Shown: piece by piece, positions 32,401 to 39,529 of the stretch | Numbering within the stretch: the stretch's first letter is position 1 | Layout: every line of letters starts with the position of its first letter | Assembly (NCBI GenBank): GCA_031841125.1 | Contig: CM063114.1 | Coordinates: 7,998,001-8,062,000 of the forward strand | DNA from: Acanthococcus lagerstroemiae | Lineage: Eukaryota; Arthropoda; Insecta; Hemiptera; Eriococcidae | Direction: 5' to 3' | Length of the DNA: 64,000 nt | Program-made: the position numbers and the translations under genes | Notes under the pieces: model-generated | Told to the model about the DNA's origin: nothing | The model's database searches: none | Seen by the model: the letters and a program-made list of their open reading frames with translations, nothing else

Positions 32401-35400
32401 TGACCCCTATTTCGGATTTCAATTTTTCACCTCCCTCCTTCCTTTTTTTAAAGCCATGGTAAAACAACTTTAGAAATCTGAATGAATGAATTCTTAATGC
32501 AATTGGGGACTAACAGAAAATGTTCCTTAAAATTGCTAAACTCTGTGTATTTTTCCATTAGAAAGTGAGGGGTCTTGAGGCAAGACCTCTTCGTATACGA
32601 TCGACCTGAAACTTTATGAGAATTTTATTTCATTATATTGAAACCGATTTAAGGAACCCCATGAAAAATCTGAGGAAAAAAATCCACCAAAAATAAATAA
32701 GGGACGCGGTAATGAGCACTCGTTAAAACGTTCCTAAAGTCATCAAATTCTTCAAAAATTTTAATTTAGTTTTTCTCGAAACGAACATTTTTGGAATGTT
32801 AACTTCAAATGCTCTCTGAATGGCCAATCTTTAGCAGAAAAGGTTGAAAGTTGGCTTATTTTAAAGGGAAATTACCTTGAGGTGGTGACCTACCAACCAA
32901 ATTGATCCTTTTGCTGTGGAACGTCGTATACATCAGATCAAGTATGAAATCAAAGGCAACTTTTATGATAAAATCAGTTTTTTTGTTTTATTTTCGTTAT
33001 TTTTGTTTGTTCTTCTTTCTTTGAATATTGTTAATTTTTCAGTTGTTTTGTATTTCAATATTTAGAAGAAGTCAATATTTTTTTCTTCTGTCCAGAAATT
33101 CTCTGTTTCACTTTTATCTCCTTGTGCTTTTTGTTTTTGAATTATACTTGTTTTGTATACCCAAATGATTTTTATTTGATAACTTGTTGAAAATTTGTCT
33201 TACATAAGTTTCCTCCTCCATACATTTGGTACCTTGTAAAAGACTGAACATAGAGTATCGTACACTGAAGGAAAAGGGGGGGAGCTCTATCATTTGTTAA
33301 CATGTCAAATTACAGAAAAAGAACAATACATTACACTATTGAAAAAACAAATGCCGAGTACTTATGATGGCTTGAGGGACGCCAGAGACGTTCACTTTTG
33401 CTCGCACGAGTGAAAGAACTCATACGGGCAAATTTTTTGGCGTAGTGCAGACAAATACCTTTTTTTCTTTTCAGTTTCAGCAGACGCCCTACACTAGAGG
33501 CTCTTCCCCTAGACGATGCAACATACTCCCAAAAATAAATATTTGAAAAGTCGACAGATAAAGGCTTAAAAATTATTTTAGTCTTATACATAAAAATGGC
33601 CTCTAATAATTTTTCAATAGCAGCGCCCGAACTGTCATAAAAGAGGGTTTTAATATAATTTTTCCTATTATACACTTTGCAGGAGGTCTTGTGGATAAAA
33701 ATCTAAAATTTTGGTTGTATTTCTGGTTTCGCCAGGTTCTGCGAAGGCTTTCGGACTTGTTTCCCTGTATCCTATCTGCCTATCTTGGAAGATTTTTCTA
33801 TTCCTCTGTCCCCACTTCCTAGCTGTGTTCTTTGGTCTTTTATTAACTTCGGAATGAACCTTAAAAATTGTAACTTTTTGAACTTCAATGAACAGAATCA
33901 TAATCAAGAAAATTGGGATATCGACTACTGAGCTTACAAAGCTGCTGAATTGATTTTTGAAATCAGTGTCACACTAAATCCAGAACTAAAGCACCACAGT
34001 TGCGAGTGAGAAACAAAAATCTATGAAATACAATAAGAACGTCGAAACAAGTTTCTGAAAATCGCTGAACTCGATTCCGAAATTTGGGAGGAATTTCAAA
34101 ATGAAAATGAGATTGATTTTTGGAGTCAGATGGGGGCTCAAAATTGAAAAATTTCTTGTACCTATTTGACCAGAAGAGCTAGAGCCATGATTTTCCAACT
34201 TCGCTTTAGTGAATTTCGAAATTTTCATAATTTTTTTTTAATTAAGCATTATAAACTGGAATTTCTAGAAGATTTTTGATGTTTAATGAAGCTTAAAGAT
34301 ACAACGAAATTTAGCTACAGATTTTCTGGCAGATACGTACTGAGAGAAGGAAGGAGGGAAAGCTATCCCTCTCCTCTTCCATACACCTGTTGGGAATAAG
34401 TGACAAATATGATTGAACCTCTTCAGTAAGCAAATTTCCGAAACCTGGACCCTTTCATTACCCCGCTCCCCTCCTCCCGCCAGAAAAAGAAGCGCATTAT
34501 TATATTCCAGTCTTTATATCTTCATATTTTGGTTCATTTTAAATTGGTTTTAATGCAGCTCCGGATTTGAGAAAGGATGCATTCTCTGGGGTCAAGTTAT
34601 TCCAAAGCATCCTCTCCCTCTTTAAAAAAAGTTAGTTCAAAGGAGTAAACTGACATTTTTCCCCCTCGCTTTCTATTTTCTATTGTCCCCTTTATTTTTT
34701 TCTTCTGTCCTAGGGGTTTTCTCTTATTTTTCCCCCTCTCACTTGGCTTTCAACGTCCAATCTCAATTTCTTCTTTAATGTTCGTTTATTAATTTTTTTT
34801 TTGAATGTTTCTTTGTTATTGGCTTCTATTTCCTGGAATCTGAAGCTGGCATGAAAGCCGGAGCCGCTCTGAAGTGGCTCTAATTCCGGAGAAAATTTAA
34901 ATTTAGCTCCAGCTCCGGCTAAAATTCTTGATGACTTCGGCTCTGGCTGCATAAAAAATATGTTTTTTTTTTTCTCCGGCAGGGGTTATTTTTAAAAGAT
35001 AAGAAAATAGCAAAAGTGTAAGAGGTCAGGAGGTGACTGAAGGACCAGAACCGCCTTCAGTTCTAGTACCTAAAATTCTGCAATTAGCTCTGCTCCGGTT
35101 CCAGCAAGTAATTTTTTGCTAGGGTCTGACTCCAGCTCTAGTGAACAATTTTTGCCTGTCTATAGCTCCAACTTTGGTTCCAGTAAATAACTTTTTCGAG
35201 GTTCCATCTTCTGCTCTGGCTCGTGCTCTGGCTACAGCAAATAATTTTTGGAGACCCGAAGCAAGGAGAGATTGTAATCTTCCCAACTATATAAATTGTC
35301 AATTTTTCTAACTCGAACTATGTTCGGAGTAATTAATAAATAGGCAAAGATAGATATTGTCCTTCGATAATTTTCCAACCGAGGGGCGATAGTTTTCTAG

Positions 35401-36271
35401 CTGAAACCGATGAACCCCTTCGGAAATTTCTTAGGTCTAGACATATAGCTATGAAAGACACAGTCGTAATAAATCATGAAAAATAAGTTTGGGTGAAAAA
35501 TTAAAATTATATTTTCACTATCATTAGGTACGTTGAACTAGAATCACGTGCTCATTAAATATGAACTAAAGTATTGTTGATAAGGAACATCAAATTCGTG
35601 CATCTTATCATTCTCGAGATCTAGAATTTTCTGTAACGAGATAAGGACGGAAAATAACTTTGGTCCGAAATTCCAGAACTGTTTGTACTCTGATTGTTTT
35701 TCAAACGTGAGCTTCAAATGGCTAAAGAAGGGCACCATATTGATTTCACGTGAGGCACACGTCTTTTTTGACCTTTGAACATCGCCCAATAGCCAAACAG
35801 GAAATTAATTAAATTACTTATTAATCATCTTTACAGCCGCGATTAAGCTCAGATTGTTGGTCTCTAATGAGCCGTAGAAAACACGCTAATTAAAATTGGT
35901 AATTCTAACATTATTAGCCGTACTGTGTGGTACGAGAGAAAGCTATATCAATACCAGTATGTGTTTTTTCCGCTAGCTCATTAAAAGTAGTTTAGGTCAA
36001 ATATACAAACTGAAATTAGTTCGATAACGAACATATTCTATTATACGAAGCCATAAAACTTGTTGGGTGCTGTTTGAAATCATGGATGGGTGTGTGGGAA
36101 AAGGTTCATGCTCCAAATCCTAATATATCTAGAATCAAAGGTCTTCCTTACTTCAGCTAAGATTTCAGTTGGCGCCGACATCGATTCATCCGCATCTGTG
36201 TATTGACTCAGATCTTCGTTACTACTGTTCGACCCAGAATGCTCGACATTCTTTTCACCGATTTCCATCAG
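19997..36271 (-). CDS. ERICH2: ERICH2-like gene (glutamate-rich protein 2 homologue), four coding exons
   Basis: Spliced gene on the minus strand with exons 36271-36152, 31264-31207, 30243-30166 and 20424-19997. Every intron is GT-AG and phases are consistent (0, 1, 1). The central segment across exons 1-3 carries SAPTEILAE, DYPSALKLCKI and YEPDHETAKQFYPLIQEKI, which I recognise as the conserved core of the ERICH2 family: an '-AEFL.A.M..DY..A.KLC..IL.YEP...AK.F.PLI.E-' helical repeat-like block. The first ATG seen (exon 1, second codon) gives about 226 residues. The last 140 are an acidic, Ser/Asp/Glu/Asn-rich, probably disordered tail ending in a basic stretch. ERICH2 proteins have no firmly established biochemical role, so none is assigned. 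An upstream 5' exon is likely but not located. Introns of 4.9, 1.0 and 9.7 kb are packed with repeats. Confidence 0.85.
20517..20834. mobile_element. hAT-type MITE, family B copy 1
   Basis: A 318 bp element with inverted termini CAGGGACGTATCGA and TCGGTACGTCCCTG, flanked by near-identical 8 bp repeats GGACTGAG (20509-20516) and GGAATGAG (20835-20842). Runs of 12 G lie near each end. The interior consists of degenerate repeats of about 90 bp around ACTCAGAATTCCCAAGTATC and TTTTGACTTGTTGGATTTTT. No coding capacity. It lies in the last ERICH2-like intron. A second copy is at 36883-37247. Confidence 0.88.
21132..21146. repeat. 15 bp target-site duplication, left copy
   Basis: ATTTACTAGATACAA, repeated exactly at 21615-21629 on the other side of the GC-rich insert. 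A duplication of this length suits target-primed retrotransposition rather than a DNA transposon. Confidence 0.85.
21147..21614 (+). mobile_element. GC-rich retro-insertion, copy 2 of the 17.6 kb repeat family
   Basis: A 468 bp insert bounded by exact 15 bp direct repeats. It is strikingly GC-rich and CpG-rich against AT-rich surroundings. About 275 bp at its 3' end is collinear with 17574-17855, including GCCACTTTGGCATGCGTGCA and ACTCAAAAG. Two overlapping 61-codon frames cover the 5' half (from 21151 and 21162) but neither shows a known motif. No poly(A) tail is visible. Most likely a 5'-truncated non-LTR retrotransposon or a SINE of unknown clade. CpG retention suggests it is young. Confidence 0.78.
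21615..21629. repeat. 15 bp target-site duplication, right copy
   Basis: ATTTACTAGATACAA, identical to 21132-21146. Confidence 0.85.
21937..22277 (+). CDS. Candidate two-exon 81-residue reading frame, unrecognised
   Basis: ATG at 21937 opens 51 codons to 22089, ending LLIPAIQ before a GT donor (GTAGCT). A 95 bp putative intron ends CCTTGTTGACAG at 22184; the next exon (22185-22277) continues in phase with FKNYAIGMKEKTNSITQ and stops at TAA. An AATAAA lies near 22478. I recognise no family. The donor is weak, and the region sits among repeats on the strand opposite to the ERICH2-like intron that contains it. It may be a chance frame, or part of a longer gene whose earlier exons I cannot see. 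Confidence 0.22.
22590..23099. mobile_element. Candidate TIR element, about 510 bp
   Basis: Left end GAGAGTAAAAGGTAC and right end GTACCTTTTACTCTG are inverted repeats. The similarity extends inward to GGACCACCC on the left and GGGTGGTCC on the right, with a small extra segment in the left arm. No convincing target duplication was found and no coding sequence is present. Confidence 0.5.
23107..23255. repeat. Tandem duplication, 83 bp unit
   Basis: CTTCCTGCAGGATGTGATGA starts copy 1 at 23107 and CTTCCTGCAGGGTGTGATTA starts copy 2 at 23190. Both run through AAATCATGAATTTTCCTGAT to TTCAAACCTCT with very few differences, so the duplication is recent. Confidence 0.88.
23810..23935. repeat. Direct duplication plus SINE-tail fragment
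   Basis: TCTTAGAAGAAAATTAAGAT occurs at 23810 and again at 23896. Between them, about 23840-23890 (AGCTGCTTGCTAACATTTAC followed by a G run) matches the 3' end of the SINE-like element at about 24128-24170. Confidence 0.65.
23951..24172 (+). mobile_element. tRNA-derived SINE-like element
   Basis: The head has internal RNA polymerase III promoter boxes: A box TGGCCGAGTGG at 23954-23964 and B box GGTTCGAGCCC at 23998-24008, about 33 bp apart as in tRNA. The T-arm stem pairs poorly and no full acceptor stem forms, so this is not a functional tRNA gene. A body follows, with GAGGGCTAAGACAGCCCTAC and a 3' block AGCTGCTCGCTAACATTCAC ending in GTCGGGGGG. The same 3' block occurs alone at 23840-23890, which supports dispersal as a repeat. 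No target duplication identified. Confidence 0.6.
24497..24618. repeat. Near-perfect hairpin, arms about 55 bp
   Basis: Left arm GGTACCAGAGCAGTGCACGA through CTCATGTGGTATTTGG pairs with CCAAATACCACATGAG through GTGCACTGCTCTGGTACATA. The loop of about 12 bp is AATTAAAAC-like. Mismatches are few. It could be a fold-back MITE or encode a hairpin RNA. It lies in the last ERICH2-like intron. Confidence 0.85.
25083..25254 (-). pseudogene. LINE reverse transcriptase relic (GIPQGSVL motif)
   Basis: The minus strand reads EPGYLVRIIRSYFDGRRTE, then MKCGIPQGSVLEFTPWNTAF before a TGA stop. This matches the RT region of R1/I/Jockey-like non-LTR elements, where the consensus is G.PQGSVLGP.LWN.aF. The LGP.LWN part is altered and no YADD box follows in frame, so this is an isolated dead fragment of about 170 bp. 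Confidence 0.75.
25260..27115. other. Intronic AT-rich DNA, no feature recognised
   Basis: No supported gene or repeat, apart from homopolymer G or C runs at about 26536 and 26838. Minus-strand frames of 106 codons (26478-26798) and less have no recognisable content. Confidence 0.4.
27121..27347. repeat. Near-perfect long palindrome, arms about 110 bp, loop about 5 bp
   Basis: Centre near 27234. Paired landmarks: AAGGGCGCAAATAGGCAAAA against TTTTGCCTATTTGCGCCCTT, TACTGTACACGGGTGCAGGA against TCCTGCGTCCGTGTACAGTA, and TTTGCTGCGCCTGTGAA against TTCACAGGCGCAGCAAA. Mismatches are few and fall mostly at the outer ends. The outer termini carry the motif AAGGGCGCAAATAGG, which resembles MITE ends elsewhere in the window. 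A transcript would fold into a very stable hairpin. Confidence 0.92.
28206..28455. repeat. Degenerate short-period repeat (AAGACTTGTTTAAGACT type)
   Basis: Loose repetition of 14-30 bp phrases such as TTCTAGACTTATACGA, TTCTTCAAGTTTGTTGA, GACTCTTCAAGACTTGTTTA and AGACTATTC. The period is irregular and copies are diverged. Frames through it are repeat artefacts. Confidence 0.6.
29157..29345. repeat. Degenerate short-period repeat, second cluster
   Basis: Same phrase family as at 28206: GGCTCGTTTGAAACTCTT, TTAGATCCTTTCAGACC, CGACTTATTTAAGACTCA and GGTTTAAGACGCAAGAAGAT. The phrase AAGAAGATTAATGCC is duplicated as AAGAAGATTGATGCC about 55 bp later. Confidence 0.6.
30166..30243 (-). CDS. ERICH2: ERICH2-like exon 3
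   Basis: A 78 bp exon with acceptor TTCTTTCCGCAG and donor GTAATT. The first two bases complete an Ile codon with exon 2; the exon then encodes LQYEPDHETAKQF, YPLIQEKI and LLQA and leaves one base for the next exon. The other two frames contain stops. YEP followed by AK.F.PLI is the most diagnostic ERICH2 signature. Confidence 0.88.
31207..31264 (-). CDS. ERICH2: ERICH2-like exon 2
   Basis: A 58 bp exon between acceptor TTTTCTAG and consensus donor GTAAGT. It encodes FLSALMVRDYPSALKLCKI plus the first base of the next codon, so it enters in phase 0 from exon 1 and leaves in phase 1. This is the A-helix region of the conserved ERICH2 core (KLC motif). Its short length explains why it is invisible to simple frame scanning. 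Confidence 0.87.
32090..32415. repeat. Tandem repeat, about 120 bp unit, three diverged copies
   Basis: Units start near 32097 (CCATGGGGTTGAACGCAAAA), 32216 (CAGTGGGTTGTATATAAAAA) and 32337 (CAGGAGGTGGGACGTAAAAA). Each continues through a GAATTGAATTCAG-like block to TTTATAAATCGA and GAAAAAATGACTAAT. A related set lies at 45709-46200. Confidence 0.78.
34855..35265. repeat. Degenerate CTCCGGCT/CTGGCT repeat
   Basis: Irregular 40-60 bp units combining GCTCCAGCTCCGGCTAAAAT, CTTCGGCTCTGGCTGC, GGTTCCAGCAAGTAATTTTT and GCTCTGGCTACAGCAAATAA. This is a low-complexity minisatellite with no coding meaning. Confidence 0.6.
36152..36271 (-). CDS. ERICH2: ERICH2-like exon 1 (most 5' exon recognised)
   Basis: A 120 bp, 40-codon exon. 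Acceptor CTGTTTCAG precedes CTG ATG GAA; donor GTAAGG follows codon GAA. It begins LMEIGEKNVEH, continues through an acidic Ser/Asn/Asp-rich linker, and ends SAPTEILAE, where the conserved ERICH2 core starts. Phase 0 at both ends. The ATG at its second codon may be the translation start, or coding sequence may continue into an unseen upstream exon. The frame is open for a further 18 codons into the upstream intron, ending in hydrophobic intron translation. Confidence 0.82.
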
Positions 36272-36330
36272 CTGAAACAGAAAGTTCGTAATAAAAATTA
36301 AAAGTTCGAAAAATCTGAACAGAGTCACAT

Positions 36331-36805
36331 TAATGTCGAGATGAACGGACTGAGTGAAAAGTGTGAAGTGGTATTGTATTAATTCAGAGAGTTGTGAGGG
36401 AAATCTGAGGTGTATTTGGAGCTTCCCTGGCTACGTGAGAAATTGCAACTGAGAGAGCCGCGAGGAAAGTCGTTTCGGAGTCGTTTTGTGCCAGTACTGG
36501 CATGCGATGAAACCGAGACAAAGCTGGAAAGAACGGGCTTAATAGCTGAGAGCCAATGAAAGAATAAAAAAACACGAGTTTTAATCCAGTCTTAAGAAGT
36601 CTTAGCGAGTCTTGGTACGGCCAATAAAGGGTTGTCACGAGTCCTGAAAAGCCCTAACACAATCATAACACAATCTGAAAAGAGTCTTATCTGAACGAAT
36701 CTGTTATTGTTAACTTTAGTAAAATGTCGAAATGAATGGGCTGAGTGAAAAGTTTGAGAATCTGTTGTGTAAAGTAATTCGGAGAATTGTGCGCGAAATC
36801 TGAAG
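36331..36805. repeat. Direct duplication, about 80 bp copies 393 bp apart
   Basis: AATGTCGAGATGAACGGACT at 36332 and AAATGTCGAAATGAATGGGC at 36723 start two copies. Both continue with GAGTGAAAAGT, a TTGTGT/TTGTAT block, then GAGAGTTGTGAGGGAAATCT or GAGAATTGTGCGCGAAATCT. The first copy starts about 60 bp upstream (minus-strand sense) of ERICH2-like exon 1. Confidence 0.75.
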
Positions 36806-36882
36806 TGAATTTTCGCCTTACCGTTTACTTACTTATTAATGTCATAAAAGAGGATGATTTTATTGTCTTAACGCATTACTAG

Positions 36883-37247
36883 CAGGGACGTACCGAAGAG
36901 TTTTTCCAGGGGAAGGGGGGGGGGGTGAAAATCCCAACTGACTCAACTCAGAATTCCCAAGCATCAAAGCAAAAAAAAACTCTTTTGACCTGTTGGATTT
37001 TTCCAACGGACTCAACTCAAAATTTTCAAGTATCAAAGCAAAACAAGAAAAACCTTTTGACTTATTGGGTTTTCTCAACTTTCCAATTCAATTCCCAAGA
37101 ATCAAAGCAAAAATAAATTTAAAAAAAACCTTTTAACACGTTGGATTTTCCCAACTCAGCTAACTGAAATAGTAAATTTTCCCGACTGCTCAGTAAAAAA
37201 TTTCTACGGGAGGGGGGAGTGCCCCCCTCACCATCGGTACGTCATTG
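36883..37247. mobile_element. hAT-type MITE, family B copy 2
   Basis: A 365 bp element homologous throughout to 20517-20834. Termini are CAGGGACGTACCGA and TCGGTACGTCATTG; the right end has CCC changed to CAT. Flanking 8 bp repeats are ATTACTAG (36875-36882) and ATTACTGG (37248-37255). It has three internal CCCAA..ATCAAAGCAAAA units against two and a half in copy 1, so the internal repeat number varies. Confidence 0.88.
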
Positions 37248-37255
37248 ATTACTGG

Positions 37256-38850
37256 ATCAGCATAGGGTCAAGAAAGATCCTAAATTTGGAAGTGCAAAAG
37301 TCTAATTTCTCAAAAGGGGTGAAACAAATTCCCCCCCCCCCCCGGTAACAGCGGACGAGCAAAAGGCCCATACCTATAATACATGAGAAATCAAAACAGA
37401 AATTTATTGGGCCGCTGATTACGAATGTTCTGTCAAATTTTCGATCCGGATCCGATTTGGCCAGCAAAACAGAAATATTTTACTAACTAAATGAACGAAG
37501 TTGACTTAACAAATCAAACCAAATTATCAACGCACATTATTGAAGAGTTTGTGCCAAATAAAATGAATATTTTGAGAAAATCTGAATTTGCTCCCCCTCT
37601 TTGCCAAGCCCTAAATCAAAAAAAAATTGCAATTGAATTAATCCTTTTTGCTAATTTCGAATATTGCATCAAATTTCCAATCTGGCCCCAACTTGAGTTC
37701 CCAAAATCCAAAGTAACGACTTCCCAGTTTTTACATATCTTCATGAATTTCATTATGGAGCTTGAGAAAAGTGGAATTGAATACGTGAAAATCAAAGGAG
37801 GGAGGGTCAAGTCCAAAATGGGCAGTTTTGAGTTACCGACTTAAATTGAGGCATTAAAGCATGGTGGATCGACTGGTGTAGTGGAAATTTCGCTCATTTT
37901 CCAAAAGCATGGTTTCTGGCAACATCGCACCCGAAATTTTCATGTTCGCGTATAAAAAATAGAGAAAAATTTCGATGAGTTCCATTTGTCATCTTTTTAA
38001 CTTATTTTTTATAGGCGATTTTCAACAAAAAAAAGTTCCTTTACGGCGTTGTACATTTTTTTTCTCGCTTCCAGGGAATTCGTTCAGTCGAAATAAGAAC
38101 GAGACAAAAATGATCTACTATGAGAAAGAGTCCCATGCAATTTCCAGCCATAATTTTCACTTTTAGTCACCAGTGGGAACTGAAAAAGGCTAGGTCCAGA
38201 ACCTCTTTGTACAGCTGTATCTCCAGCACCATTGAATTTCTTTTCGCAGTGGTCTTAAAAATCGTCTTTCATGGTCTCCCCCCCCCCTTACTGCTCTAAA
38301 CCATGTTTCTGACAAATTTTTAGTTTTTGTATAAATCAGTTTTTTGCTTCTCTTGAAAAATTGCAGAAATGGACTGACTCCCCACCCCTTGGTTTTCACG
38401 AGGGGAGGGAGATTTCTTATCTTGGATCGCACAGAGGCGTAGACAAATTTAAATCGACTAAAAAAATTGAAAAGCTACAGAAATAAGGACTTAGTCATTT
38501 ATTACTTTGATTAGTGTGTCAAGTGTTTGATCCGACTCAGATTTGAGTTTTCAAAATTGAAATTTCACATCAAATGCATAGAGAATTTTCTGAGGGTTTA
38601 ATTCTTTTGATGTACTAGCCTGAAGATTTCAAAATCAACAAAGGAAATACCCTGTTCTTTTGTCAACTTTGTAAATTTGAAATTTCGATTATCCCGTATT
38701 TTTTTCATTCAATCAAATGCCCTTTAGTATTTAAAGGTTTTTTTCTTTTTACTGTAGATTTCGATGTTTACTAAATGTTTCAATGAATTGTGTAAGGATG
38801 CTATTCGTAGTAAAATATCAATTTCAATAATTTATTCGTTCCAAAAGATC
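37256..38850. other. Intergenic DNA, no gene recognised
   Basis: A 117-codon plus-strand frame (37491-37844) has no recognisable motif, and its AT-rich phrases resemble the degenerate repeats elsewhere in the window. A 14 bp C run is at about 37331, an 11 bp C run at about 38279. Confidence 0.4.
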
Positions 38851-39043
38851 CCGTAAACTGGGGTAACTTCGGACTTGCTGGGGTAACTTCGAACATTACC
38901 CCAACTGGAGTAACTTTGCCACATAAAAACTGAGGCTCGCAACAGCACCGTCATGTGGTGAAAACCGATATTCCAGTTCTAATGCATAAAACTGGCAATT
39001 GTCTGGAGTTCCCTCACAAATTCAAAGTTACCCCAGTTTACGG
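38851..39043. mobile_element. MITE with CCGTAAACTGGGGTAACTT termini
   Basis: A 193 bp element. Left end CCGTAAACTGGGGTAACTTC, right end AAGTTACCCCAGTTTACGG; about 19 bp of inverted repeat. The left terminus is partly repeated inside it (CTGGGGTAACTTCGAACATT and a CCCCAACTGGAGTAACTTTG block). I found no clear target duplication. No coding sequence. Confidence 0.8.
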
Positions 39044-39366
39044 TAATGAAAATATACCTAGTACAAAAACGAAACAACTGCAATTAAAGCAGTATTTTTA
39101 ATTTTGAAAATCGAGTTTGGAGGTTCCAATTCGAAACACATTGAGAATATCTTACAATAACATTCGGAAATCAGCCACCAAAAGATCCCTAATTTTCATA
39201 TCTTGTTTCTCGATTCTTGAGGTCACACGTCAGTTTTGCTCAGCTGATTGTTTTTCCACTTACCTGCTATGAAGTAAAATGGAAAATTTCAATTTATCGC
39301 TTCTATTTTGTATTCATGTGGCCACAAGTTTTCTGGCAATGAACTTGATTAAAGAGCAGAAGCGCA

Positions 39367-39522
39367 AATAGGGCTCAGAACGGGGGGGGGGGGGCTCAAG
39401 CCTCCTTATTATGAAGCAACACCACTCCCCGCATTATTTTCTTTGGTAATTTTTCAGTGTTGAGGAGGGGGGGCTATTTAGAATTTGGAGGGCTAAGCCC
39501 CCCTATGTGCCCTTGTGGTAAA
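39367..39522. mobile_element. Candidate MITE with G-run cassettes
   Basis: Imperfect inverted ends: AAGCGCAAATAGGGCTCAG on the left and CTATGTGCCCTT on the right. A run of 13 G followed by CTCAAGCC sits near the left end and GGGCTAAGCCCCCC near the right. The end motif resembles the outer part of the 27.1 kb palindrome. No target duplication confirmed. Confidence 0.42.
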
Positions 39523-39529
39523 TAGAAAT

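Noticed and set aside
33331..33675. 114-codon minus-strand frame
   Set aside because: No recognisable domain, no matching upstream exon, and composition like the surrounding DNA. It lies in the first ERICH2-like intron.
37491..37844. 117-codon plus-strand frame
   Set aside because: Low-complexity AT-rich phrases resembling degenerate repeats elsewhere; no motif and no splice context.
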